Shown piece after piece: positions 1 to 11,150 of a stretch of DNA of 64,000 nucleotides. Each line of letters opens with the position of its first letter. Position 1 is the first letter of the stretch. The stretch comes from Patiria pectinifera (lineage: Eukaryota > Echinodermata > Asteroidea > Valvatida > Asterinidae), in assembly GCA_029964075.1 (NCBI GenBank), contig CM057144.1:9137281-9201280 (forward strand), given 5' to 3'. The position numbers were made by a program, and so were the translations under genes. The notes under the pieces are model-generated. The model saw only the letters and a program-made list of their open reading frames with translations, searched no databases and was not told the DNA's origin.

Positions 1-231
1 TGTCCTTCCCATTGAGTCGTTTGCCGTACCGGTGTCACATGAAAATCCGACTCCTATGAAAATCGGACCCCTTTTCCCTATTATTGGTTAATCCCTCTCA
101 CGTGACCAGTCACTTTCCTAATTACCATACTTACGCATGCGCGTTATTACCAATGAGTCCGAATTTCATAGAAACGTAAATTCACGCTACACCGGTATGT
201 CTGTATGCACATGTACGTGTATGTGGTATTT

Positions 232-540
232 TGGTTAAAAGTTTCAAAAAAATTGTCTCATTTGAAAAGTTGAAGTCCAATTAGATCCAAACTTGGGTCA
301 TATGTGCAACATGGCAACCTTCATTTGGTAATGATGTCAAAGGTCACATACCAAGATCAAATGTCATCTGAGGTCAAGTTGTAAAATAATGTAGGTTGAA
401 CATGTAAAATTGGTCTCATTCAGAAGTTGAAGTGCAATTGCAACTAAACTTGGGTAATAGGTGCAACATGAGAACCTTCATATGATCATGATGTGAAAGG
501 GCACATTGCTCAGGTCAAAGGTCATTTGAGGTCTTTATAA
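232..540. repeat. Two-copy diverged tandem repeat (about 155 bp unit)
   Basis: Two consecutive segments (about 232-386 and 387-540) share the same order of phrases: a run about 'tctcatt', then 'gttgaagt', 'aacttggg', 'tgcaacatg', 'accttcat', 'gatgt' and 'aggtcaa'. They are clearly related but diverged. The second copy holds a perfect direct repeat of AGGTCA spaced by one base at 512-524. No coding potential is seen. Confidence 0.6.
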
Positions 541-1297
541 GCAGTTCATACAATTCCACCCTCATTACTACCCACAATTATTTCTACACTGATCAGGGCC
601 CTCTCATCTGCATTACTACTACCCGTTGCCAACTCTATCAAATACTTGTGAATCGAAAAGAAAACAGGCGAGACGCCTGATCGTGAATCACCTTGTTTAA
701 GAAGAAACCTCCTTGTTTTTACAAGTTCGCTTCGCGATTATTAGTTCAAGATTCAATGTTGTGGTGACGATATGAAAAAAACGTGCGTAATGCTCAATGC
801 AGCGATGACTGGTTCCCGCCCCGCCGCACTCTAAAAAGAAAGGCATGATGGAAATATGTTAACCAGTCTATGCATGGCCGTGGTGCACTGCAGTTGCTGG
901 TTGGATTAGACATCGTAAAAATGCCAAGAAAACACCAATGGAGAAAGGACATTTTTGCAAGTTAATTCACAGAACTTGTTCTCTCTTATCTGTGTACATG
1001 TATGTATTTTCCGTGTTCGTGAATTTATTTCGAGGTCCTACTACTCGTATTTGGAGTGATACAATGCAGTGTGTTTTCCAGAAATTGCCTAAACGAGGTT
1101 CGTTGCCTGCCACATACAGTGCATCATGCATGCTTATACTGCTTTGCCTCGTGGAATGGAACATTTCATCTGTCACCTCATGTAATTATTCTTACCATTG
1201 CACTCACTCACAAACATTCATTATTTGTATACTATTGAATCGATAAAAGAAATGAAAATGATACCAAGCATGATGTCATCAGGAGGTGTCAAAAATT
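541..1297. other. Non-coding stretch, nothing recognised
   Basis: No protein family is recognisable on either strand. The only structure noted is a small inverted repeat, CAGGCG/CGCCTG, near 667-681. This is probably upstream intron of the TSC22-domain gene or intergenic DNA. Confidence 0.5.
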
Positions 1298-2533
1298 GAA
1301 ATGCGAGTAACTGGTAATGCGAGTAACCACTGTAATGCGAGTAACCATATAACTTTCCATGATGATAATGAATAAAAATTATGACTTTTGATTACTGATT
1401 TACTGTTTTTCGATAATAAGAAATAATGTAAGCCCCTTGAAAATGTAAATTGATGCAGACTAGGATTTGTGGTACACATATCTGAACACTATTAGAATTC
1501 ATAGGGCCTACATCAAAAGTTGCTCATAATTTGCATAAAATCACATTGTGTACAATCAATCTAATGTTGATGTACAAACAGTTAGAGCAAATTTGAGAGT
1601 TGATGAGGGAATCTTATCAGTAAATATGCATAAATGACATTTTAGAGTAATTATATTGCCATGTACATGTATCGTTCAGCATGTTCAATAGGCCTGTGCT
1701 GGGCACCATCAAACTTTCCTAAAATACAAATTAAGATTGATAATCTTAATTGGTAATCTTCTAATTATACTGATACATTAAAGAATGATTAATTGATTTA
1801 ATTGTAGAGCCTAGCCATTTGTTTTGTTTGATAAAATGATTCAGATGAATTAGACCTGTCCTGATTAAGATTTGATTTTTTTTCCAACCAAATGAACCAA
1901 AGATTTGATTTTTTTTTCCAACCAAATTGTAATGCGAGTAACTGTAATGCGAGTAACCAAAATCCTTCTTTGGTTATCTTTTATTCCTTTACTTTTTTTT
2001 GGCTTTATTTTGGTTTTAGGCCATATGTTTAGGGCTGTGCAACTCCATGCAGTTAAAAATCTGATCAAAATTGTGGGGGTAAAATTTGTTATGACCCTAG
2101 CCAAAGTGTGGACAAACTGTAATGCGAGTAATCGTAATGCGAGTAACCAACCTTTCTCGCTGTATAATTTATATCTGATTTGGGTCTTCATTTTTTATTA
2201 ACCATTTAAGTTAAGTACCGGTACTATGGTTGGTGTCCTGTAAATACCGGTATATTAATTTGGTTATTGCACTTTCATTTTGAGCAGACAGGGGAATCTA
2301 AACAGAGTAAATTTTTGGCATGTCCTTTTTGTGTAATGTGAGTAACCATTTTTTTTTGAAGACTGCTACGATCTTGTCATGGTACGAACTTTTTTTTTTT
2401 TACCATCAGGGTGAAGCCTTGAATATACATGTAGGGTATATTTATGCAGCATAAGAGATAGACAGTCTGACTACTGCTAAAACCACAGCAATCGGAACAC
2501 AAAAGGGTGCAAAAAAGTGTAATGCTAGTAACC
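1298..2533. repeat. Dispersed 15-mer GTAATGCGAGTAACC, nine copies
   Basis: The motif GTAATGCGAGTAACC or a near match occurs at about 1299, 1314, 1332, 1929, 1944, 2119, 2134, 2333 and 2519, all on the + strand. Copies come as tandem pairs or a triplet with 15-bp spacing (18 bp once), separated by 175-580 bp of unrelated AT-rich DNA. The last two are single copies with one substitution each. The sequence between copies is not obviously repeated. I do not recognise the family. Confidence 0.7.
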
Positions 2534-3286
2534 GTGGAATCGCCCACAGTCTTCATATAATGTAAATAACAACCAAATGCGAAAAAAAAAATCACAACTG
2601 ACCTTTGATGATCTTCCAGAGGTCAATGACCTTTGTATTAACTGCACTAACTCTATTTATAGTTATTTATACGATATACCCTTTTAAACCCCAATTTTTT
2701 TCAAGTGGACTACCGCTAATGGCGAGCGGACTACCGCTAATGGTCAAACCCTGATTTTCATCTGTAACACATCTCTGTCTATTTACATGCAAAGTTTCAA
2801 CCCAATCGGCCTTGTAGTTCTCTAGATGTATGTAGATCATCGAAAAATACACCTTTACATCACTTGTCGAGACACAACTTTGTTTATGGGGTCTTAGCCG
2901 ATGCTAACTTTGATCAATGTATGGCAATGATGAATGCCCAAAGAGGTGGGCAGAAGAGACGTGTACAAAATCTACTACAGAAAGGCCAACAAAAACAAAG
3001 CTTTCCGCAGAATGCAACCCAAAAATCTTAACGAAAACAAAAGGCTATTTTGGCAATTTTGCCGAAGTAGCCTAAAAATACCAAACAACTCTGTGTTAGT
3101 CCACAAACACAACTCTTGTTGTATTCCAATATTTTTCATTCAGTGTGTAATTTGAAAATTAGAAGTTAAATTAGAAAATTGGCTTTCTGCAGTTGACTTG
3201 GTGTGAATGATACTCCTCCCCCCCCCTCCAAAAAAAACCCAAAACCCTGTTTGCATTGTACTATTTTTAATTAATTTTTTTTTCAG
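2534..3286. other. Intron DNA upstream of the TSC22 exon, with a dispersed-repeat fragment
   Basis: At about 2700-2850 there is a fragment with the phrase 'tttcaacccaatcggcc' followed by 'tgtagttct'. The same phrase recurs three times at 58980-59350, so this is a copy of that repeat family. A ten-base unit 'ggactaccgc' is also duplicated at 2706-2740. The segment ends in a pyrimidine tract and CAG that form the acceptor of the next exon. Confidence 0.5.
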
Positions 3287-3775
3287 GATCTGGTGAAAAG
3301 TCATCTACTGTTTGCCGTACGAGAGGAGGTGGAGGTCCTTAAGGAGCAGATAAAAGAGCTCTTAGAGAAGAATGAGCAGCTGCAACGTGAGAACAATGTC
3401 CTTCGTCAAAAGCAATCCCAGGGGCTTCCCACGCACCTCCCCTTCAACCAATCCGAGGCAGCACAGCCCAACTTGCAGCACGTGGGAGGGGCCTCGGCTA
3501 GCCAGGACAAAGGAGGATTCCAGAGCATCCCAGGACCTGCAGCACCCAGAGTAGATGGGTACCAACAGCAGCCGGGGACCGGGGAGCAGTTTGCCAGCAT
3601 GCCAGCTGGGGCTGGCCCACAGCATGGTCAGGCACCTGGGCAGCAGCAGCAGGTGTTACCGCAACAGCAAGCTAGCCAGTATGGTCACCTCCAACAACAA
3701 GCACAACCCAAGCAGCAGCAGCAGCACACGCAGCAAACATCTAACCAAGTTAACCAGACACCATCACAGACATGA
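3287..3775 (+). CDS. TSC22D: TSC22-domain leucine-zipper protein, last coding exon (partial gene)
   Basis: The exon follows a T-rich tract and CAG (acceptor ends at 3286) and reads to TGA at 3773-3775, giving 162 residues. It opens with D-L-V-K-S-H-L, the second half of the TSC22 box. A leucine zipper follows, with leucines at exon residues 18, 25, 32 and 39 and charged residues between ([16 protein letters not shown]). In TSC22/GILZ/bunched proteins this region mediates homo- and heterodimerisation of transcriptional regulators. The remaining 115 or so residues are low-complexity Gly, Pro and Gln, with Q4 runs near residues 119 and 143. The phase-0 start after 'AM' is the conserved exon boundary of this family. 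The upstream exon with the start of the box is not visible here. The family is confident. Which paralogue it is cannot be told. Confidence 0.93.
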   Translation, partial: DLVKSHLLFAVREEVEVLKEQIKELLEKNEQLQRENNVLRQKQSQGLPTHLPFNQSEAAQPNLQHVGGASASQDKGGFQSIPGPAAPRVDGYQQQPGTGEQFASMPAGAGPQHGQAPGQQQQVLPQQQASQYGHLQQQAQPKQQQQHTQQTSNQVNQTPSQT

Positions 3776-4222
3776 CAAAAGTGCATGAGGACCAAGAACA
3801 ACTGTGTTCTCATTCTTCTCTTAATTTGTTATCAATGAGCCATTATATTTTGGGACCTGAATTACCTGCAGAATGCATGAATCTCATGATTTTTTTTTGG
3901 GGGGGGGGAGCAGAGTCGACAATGTCATTGCTGATGAAATGTGGACAGATGATAGTGTCTTAATGTATTGCAATACAATGTGTATTGTTTTGTTGTAAAA
4001 AAGGTAGAGGTGGACTTAAGAATTAAAGTAAATGCAGTTCTTGGCCTACAGCAAAGGCTTTTTTCCTGATACTTTTCTTCAGCGGTAATGATAGCTTGAG
4101 CTACTTTCAACTTGTCAAAAACTTTAAACACATGTAAAAAAAAAACGAAGAAAAAAAAAGAAAGAATTGTTACTGCAATTCTCTTAATACCTTGCATTGT
4201 TAAAAAATACATACATTTCAGA
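3776..4222 (+). other. Probable 3' untranslated region of the TSC22-domain gene
   Basis: AT-rich sequence follows the stop codon with no further coding signal. An ATTAAA hexamer at 4022-4027 is a possible polyadenylation signal. The transcript end cannot be set from sequence, and long 3' UTRs are common in this family. Confidence 0.35.
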
Positions 4223-4225
4223 TAA

Positions 4226-5460
4226 GGCCAAAAAAAAGTCTCCGGTTTCTGGTATGTGCGCGCGTCGCCGTAGCCATGCGCGTCGGCAAACTTAAAAAGT
4301 TTCTTTTTTTTCAATGTAAGATGTTGTCTTAACTGCCAAATTCACTGGTTTAATTGGAATCCTACTGCTGCACAAATTTAACGTGTTTTTAGATGGGGTT
4401 ACGATTGGGTATAAGCTTTATGTGGCCTCTCCGGGCTCCCATATATTTTGCACTAAATTTAGTTTGGCACCATTTGCAGATGATGTTGCAATTTTGTAAT
4501 TGTGCGTCTGGAAGCCAGACTGAGGGAACAATGGTCGTGTATCTGGAACCTGTAAAGGCTGTTTAATGAGCACAATATGTATGGGAGCAGACTAATGACC
4601 AGCCTGGCAGCTCCAACCTCATCCCCAGGATGTCGAGCAGTACGAGCCCACCACTACCTGCTCTCTCACCCTGGTAATGATCATTTGCATGTGCAAGATT
4701 TTTGAACACGTATGCAAATGAGGAGTAGTCTGGTACTTGTATGTGCGTTACATTAGCGTTCGTTTTTGTATGTGGTGTCTGGGGTAAAAACAGCATCAAT
4801 TCGTCGCGCTGTGAATTATGAAAGCACGATTTTTTTGAAGTTCAAATGTTACAATCTGGCCCGCCAATATGCAGTGTCACATTTCATATTAATATGAGCA
4901 AACTGGAAAGGAAAGGAGTGTTTTTGAGAAGGTGTAGACGTTATAATTAGGTACAATGATAGTGAAAACACGTAATGCACGTTGAAAATAACAACACCAA
5001 CTACACGATATAAATCCATTACTAGCCAATCGCGGTATCGAATCAGGATACAGGAATAAAGTTTCCTATCCAGGGCTCACTATTGGAAACGAGGTTGGAA
5101 ATAAAGTAAGCACTTGGGGACGAGGTTGTGGCAACTCATACAAGGCGATGTCGATGTCGCTGTATTGTCTGACGTCACCGTTTTCTCTGATTTTTGTCTT
5201 GACTATCCAAATTTCCCAAAGAATGTGCGTGTCGGTCGAGATTGTAAGTGGTGCAGAATTCTCAAGCCTTATGGCCTTACTGAGGTCACCTCAAGCTCCA
5301 CCTGAAGGATATTTTTGAGAGTTTTAAGGGGATCGAACCATCATCTGCAACATCAGTCGACATTTGAAGAAGAAAAAAAGTTTGGGGGAAAAAAAACGCG
5401 TCACCGCACCACTTTTTGGGCAAGCTCCATACCAGAAACTGGAGACTTTTTTTTTTGGCC
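4226..5460. mobile_element. Harbinger-like MITE, long copy, TAA target duplication
   Basis: The left end starts GGCCAAAAAAAAGTCTCCGG. The right end is the inverted form, finishing GGAGACTTTTTTTTTTGGCC. Both are flanked by TAA (4223-4225 and 5461-5463), the TWA duplication typical of PIF/Harbinger elements. The first 250 and last 100 bases match the shorter copy at 18422-18800. The middle (about 4478-5352) is an extra segment whose own ends are inverted (GCAGATGATGTTGCA against TGCAACATCA). It is therefore a longer family member or a copy with a nested insertion. No transposase is recognisable. Confidence 0.8.
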
Positions 5461-5746
5461 TAAATGTTAACTTGTTTTTGTTCAGAAAAATAAAAGGCTG
5501 TGAAATCTAAAATCTAAAAAATAAAATATATCATGCTCTAATCTATTAATGCTATCAAAAATTTAGCCTGTTAGAATACTAGCATCCATGTTGCCCTCCC
5601 CCCCTCCCCCCCGCCCCACAAAAATGTATTTCAACCAATTTAATATTTTGAAATAATCCCTGCTGATGTAGAACAGCTACATGCACCTATAGCATTTCTG
5701 AGGCGAATTCTGGAGGGACTATTTCCCCTACGCACATTGGAGAATT

Positions 5747-6655
5747 CCGGGACATACCGTTATTTCGTTTTACCGTTTTGCATTTCCTCAAAAAAAAAAA
5801 CAGTAAACGCACCGTTGACCGTTCTTTCATTTTAAAGTTTTGTAAAACGGTCAAACGGTATTAGGTCACGAAAAACAGTGACCTTTTTGTTGTTTTTCTT
5901 GATTGTTGAAAGCGATAAACAGTTAGTTGCTTCATTTCAGAGTGTTGTTTTACAAGAACATGACAATGAAAAACGGTCAATAGTCCTGTCGACCATTTTT
6001 TGATTTAGGTTCGGCAATTAAGCAATGCACCTAGGAATGTTAATGCGTCCTTATGGGATCGAGTCATTGCCTGGGGCCCAAATTACCCTCCTCACATTTC
6101 TTTCTCACAACATAGTTTTCAAACTGGCTATTGAAGAGCTGCGCCGAACTCCAATTTCCCTTCAAATATCTGCAACTTCTTCAAACGTATTACCATCCTG
6201 TGTCCATTGTAAAAAGTAATGTCCCCCCTTGAAGTTTTCCAGCGCCATTTTTGCTTGCAACTCTTAAGCCCCACCAACTGAATCGCGTGAGAAGGGGGTC
6301 AGGGTCACGCCAGGAATCACACCACGCATTATGCCGAGGTAACACTTTTTCATGTAAAGCATGGTCCCCCTCCATCCCCCTTGCCCAGCACCACAAAATG
6401 CACCACGGACTGCTCACTATGACACTGAAATAAAATTTAAAAAAACAGTCTGTATTCAATACTGACCGTTTTGCTGTTTTTCAAAGTTATTTGTGTAAAA
6501 CTGTAAAACAAAAATCATTGATTGTTATGCTGTATTGAATTTTATTAAACTTATAATTACAAAACTGTAAAACGACAAAATGGTCAATGGTTTGTTTACT
6601 GTTTTTGTTTTGAGGAAATGCAAAACGGTAAAACCAAATAACGGTATGTCCCGGG
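5747..6655. mobile_element. Unclassified element with long terminal inverted repeats
   Basis: The left end begins CCGGGACATACCGTTATTT and is mirrored at the right end (6601-6655). Inversion continues for at least 45 bases with few mismatches, through 'ttttgcatttcctca' and 'cagtaaac'. The interior (about 820 bp) repeats the phrases AAAACGGTCAA and GTCAATAG/GTCAATGG but codes for nothing I recognise. The flanks do not show a clean target duplication, so the superfamily is left open. Confidence 0.7.
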
Positions 6656-6830
6656 ATTTTGGAGGTAATGTTAAGAGGGAAGTGACATGTTATGTGCATG
6701 TACTTTTACTAAGCAATGGTGAAGGTCAGTCCATATTTGGTGTTTCTATGTCTCACATGTCTTGCAAAATATTCTGAAATTCATCACTGATGACTGAAAC
6801 GTAGGCAGATACCATGCTCATTGGAGCAGT

Positions 6831-7331
6831 TAGTCTTGGGTCAATACACTGTTGTATATTGGATATGCAGTCACCTGCCACAAGAGGGCGTTATCACAAT
6901 GAATCGTTATCACCCACGAACTGCTATCGTTACAACGTCTTGGGAATCTTTTAAAATCTCCCCCCCCCTCCCCCCCCCCAAAAAAAAAAGAAAAAAAAAA
7001 AAAAAAAATAAATCATAACATTGGTTAAATTTCTGCGGTCACATGTATACTACAGGGCATACGACAAAAAAGTTGCACAAAACTCCGGCAACCTCTTGCA
7101 TGCTACTTGCTGAAATTTCGGGGTTTTGCTTGGAACATTTGAAAGGTGTTGAAAGCGCACTGCATGCATAATAGGCGGAACAAGTGCACACGCATGACAC
7201 GACCACTACAAGATGCCCAAGAAGTTGTGATAGCAGTTCGTGGGTGACCGCAGTTCGACTTGATAATGCCCTCTTTCGGCGGGTGATCGTGTATTCAATA
7301 TGTACAACAAAAACATCTTGACCAAGACTGG
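6831..7331. mobile_element. Foldback element with about 100-bp imperfect inverted arms
   Basis: The left arm (about 6831-6948) and right arm (about 7200-7331) are inverted copies at roughly 80% identity by eye. They include CACCCACGAACTGCTATC against GATAGCAGTTCGTGGGTG, and 'tagtcttgg' against 'ccaagact'. The loop holds C-run and A-run simple sequence at 6960-7010. GAGCAGTT occurs at both outer edges and may be an 8-bp target duplication, offset by three bases on the right. No coding sequence is seen. Confidence 0.6.
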
Positions 7332-10300
7332 TGAGCAGTTGATAAGCATGATATAGTTTGGTTGCTTTGCAGGCAGAATGTAAGAAATATCTAGGTCATT
7401 CTTTACAAAGTAAAAATGTTAAATTTCTTGACCAAATGAAGTGGTTTGTACAGCCTTGTGTAAAAAAACCACTAAGATCATCGAAAAACCTCAAGTGCAA
7501 CTTAAATGTGTTAAATCATTGGCTGCTATTGTGCAATTTTTGCAGAGCTGTCTGTGGTGATATTAAATGATATTCAACAAATGTTTTGTTTGTGCTCCAA
7601 CGTAGCTTCAACAGAGTGGTACTGGTACAGTACATGTATAGGGCGAGTACAAAAAAAAAACACCTTTGGATAATTTTTTGTCTCCCACAAAAATGGGAAA
7701 GGTTACCAGTTTTTCTCTTCAACCAACATTTGTTGTGGGTCTTGACCACAGTCAGTAAACGTTTCACTGATATTCAGTCATGCATGAAAAGGATACAGGC
7801 CTTTTTTGTGACTACCCCAAAACACTACCAACACAATGTTCAGAATAGGCCTTTTGTTGTCAACACAATTGCAACAATAGGCCTCAGGACAATGAAGGAA
7901 ATAAATGGAATTGCAGAACATGACATCAATTAAATCAATGGAATTATATTTCCTGAACTTGAAACTGAATTACATACAAGGTTCACATTTTCACTCTCCT
8001 GCTGCTTGACCTTCCACCTGTCTGTCATTCAGATTAATACAAAGTTGTGCCCGTCAACTTGTGTCTGCAATAGCTCTGGGGACCATCCATGTTCTTCTGA
8101 GGGCTTAAATTTCAACAGTCATTTGTTGGCGAAGTCCGTGCAGGTGTTTGGAGACAAAAACTTTTCCAAAGGGACTTTTTTTTTTTTAACTTGCCCTGTA
8201 CACTGGGCCAGAGTTGGCACTTTGAAAAATATTTTGATTTTTGTTATGTTTTGTTTGGTTTTTTTTGTTTTTGTTTTTGTTTTTGTTTTTTTTATGTGCA
8301 TTTTGTGTGTGCATTATTTTTTATTTTTTTTGGTGGGGGTGTGTTGTTCAAGTTTACAATATCGTCTTGGAAGTTCTACACACAATTTTGCAAATACACA
8401 AATTTGCTGAAACTTTCTTAATACTTTGTTGTTAATCATTGCATGATCATTTAATACAAGTTGGGATCAGAAATGGTCTGTGTATGGGGTACGTATGCGG
8501 CTAGGAAAATATGGCTGGTCAATCACCAGTTTGCATGTTTTATCTTTCATCTGGCACACTTTAGGCAATGTGCATTTCATATGAAAATGTACAGATGTAT
8601 ATCACTGGGTGTCGTGAAATAACCACAAACAAATGGTGATATAACCAGCTAGCTTTTACAAACCGCATCCCAAACATTTTTAATGGTCCGTACTGCGTGC
8701 GCCCACTGGTTCTCGTATGATAGTAAGTACATGTACGAAAGGTAACTTTTAAAAACCCCATATCATTTTCAAGGGAGCGTCGGGCACACAGCAGCAGTGC
8801 ATTGAAGTACTTCCCAGTGGTCTCTCCCAACACTCTCTATGTAACTGAGTGAGGGGGTACTTGTGCACAGACTCCATATCAGTTGTATACGCACATGTAG
8901 CTTTATTGCACTTACACCCCAAGGCATTTAAAAAAAACCATCTGTCTTGCAATGTCACAAATTACAGAATGGGGTCTGACTAATAAAGTACACTGTATCT
9001 TGATCATAGTGTTTTGATTTTTGTGTGTTTTTCTGTTGAGAAACATGCCATTATGTACATGTATCATAGGAGGTAGATTTTTTTGTGAAAAAGAATTTAC
9101 GTAATGCCTTACTGTACTTTCAGAAGATTTATATTTTGTTGAAGATGAGGTGATCTTGTTTGTGAGGGTGTGGGAAATAGAAGTATCGACTGTTGTGTAC
9201 CAGAAAATCCCTGCAAATGGAATCAATTTTTTGTTTTGATTTTTTTTCTTTCCTTTTTCTAGCAAAACTTAGTACATGTATGTTCTGGTCTGTTCTTGTG
9301 CTGTCACTTTAGTTTGTGCTTCCACCCAGTAGCTTATATGTTCATGTAGTTCATTAACCAATTATTGTGTGCTCAATACGATAACTCGAATGCAACATTT
9401 GTTTAATAACAATAATTGTTTTGTTGTAATTATAATGTATATTCTACCTTAACGTTGGCCACAGTGATAAGTGTATACTAGTAATCCAATGTTTATATTT
9501 CAAATGGCCATAATAAATATACATAATTGCATAAGATCCAAGTAATTAAAACGTTATCTACTGGTATGAGCCTTTTTAATTAATGTTGAAAACAGATAAA
9601 CACTTCCTGCATTTAAAACTGTTCTTTGTGTAAGGGCTTTTCTTGTAAAATATACCTGTTAAGCCTGAAGGGATTTGTTGGGTTCTGCAGGATGTCACTG
9701 CTTCACTGCAGAACCATGCAAATTGTTATCCAGCTGGCTATGGTTACAAATCATCTCCCATTTACAACTTTGGGTATATTCTTCAAAAATTTCTGGGATT
9801 ATTATTCAAACACTATAAAACCCAAATCCACTTGATGCTTTTTTTTCCTACCGAGAAGAGTGTTTACGGGGCATTTTGAGCAGAAATGAAGGAGTACAAT
9901 TGAATACCCATTTCCCCGACCTTGTTGTAAACAGGGCTTCCATTTGGAAAAAAAAGTGGCAAAATAAGCCCAAAGTAGAGTCAGAAACACAATTTTGACA
10001 AACTTCCTCTTCTTTGGGCAGACACACATTTCATAATTACGTGGTGGGAAAAAAACACATTACAAAATACTACACCATTAATCCAAACTTGACAATTCCT
10101 TTCTGAATTTGGCCTTGGCAGTCTAATATTAAAAAGGAAAATTCAAAATTGTATTTGGCTTTTATACAGCTGAAGTACAGATTTTGATAAAAATGGGGAA
10201 AGATTAAAAGCAAAGAATTTTTTCCTTAAAATAAGATTTTATTTCAATAATTTAGAAAACAGCTGGGAGAAGTCTATTCTGTGAAGTAAATTCAGCACAT

Positions 10301-10522
10301 AAATGGGATACTGTAGAGTGGATAAACAATATTGGGAAAAAATATCAAAGGGAAGGGACAAAGAAAAAAGGAAATTAATAAATTTGATGTAAGAAAGTTT
10401 TGTGCCAATTTAAGTTGTCAAATGAACATACAAAGCAGTTTGAGATATGTTTACAAATGTATGCATGCATAGTAGTATCAACTTGTCTTTCGCCGAGCGA
10501 ATTCAGACACACACAAAGAACA
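7332..10522. other. Gene-free AT-rich stretch with a simple repeat
   Basis: No family is recognisable in any frame. A (TTTTTG)n-like run lies at about 8246-8292, and short TACATGTA palindromes are scattered. It lies between the converging TSC22 and NOS genes. It may contain TSC22 3' UTR, but nothing in the sequence proves it. Confidence 0.5.
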
Positions 10523-10523
10523 A

Positions 10524-11150
10524 CTAGAGTTTCGCGTTTGTTTAGTTACAAACGCAGAGTGGTCGGGCGAACAGCATTTTCATTATACACTGCCCAGTTA
10601 AGTTAGGAATATATGTTTATCTACAAAAAAGGATCACGAAATTAAATCCCTTCAAGTACAATCAATGTTTCAAAAAGATATCTTTAACGGTGTCATAAAT
10701 TTCAGTAAACATTCTATGTGCACAAAAAAAGTTATTTCTGGTTTGATGACGTCATCAGTCAAAAACGGTTAGTGAATACTGATAAAGTTCGGACAGGATA
10801 ATTTCTCATTGTAAAGTTAAAATTATGTATGAAAATATGGGAAATATAATTGTTTGTATTAATAACACCTAACTTCCGGTTTGATGACGTATTAATAACA
10901 CCTAACTTCCGGTATGATAACGTCACAGCATTAGAGATCCAAAGGTGAACATTGTAATGGATATCATTATTTGAACTTCGAAGATATGACAGGATCAAAT
11001 GAAATAATTAAATTTAAAATACATGTATGATCCTTTTCAAATTCTCCTTATAGTAACTTCTGGTCTGATGACGTCATGAATTTGAAACCTTGCCAAGTTA
11101 TCTGTGGTTAATTAGAGAATATCAAGGGGCGATCTGGTAAAATTTGGACG
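10524..11150 (-). mobile_element. Helitron-like repeat copy A (3' end at the left)
   Basis: Read on the - strand, the sequence ends with a perfect 8-bp stem (GCGTTTGT/ACAAACGC, loop of six), then GAAACT, then CTAG at 10527-10524, and the next base is T. A short hairpin about 10 nt from a 3' CTRR end, with insertion before T, is the signature of Helitron 3' termini. The body repeats almost unchanged at 12137-12757. No Rep/helicase gene is visible, so it would be non-autonomous. The 5' TC end was not located. Confidence 0.55.

Noticed and set aside
3362-3625. Open frame antisense to the TSC22 exon
   Set aside because: Shadow of a GC-rich coding exon. No independent signal.
8119-8435. Lys- or Phe-rich frames over a simple repeat
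   Set aside because: They translate a (TTTTTG)n run. Not a protein.
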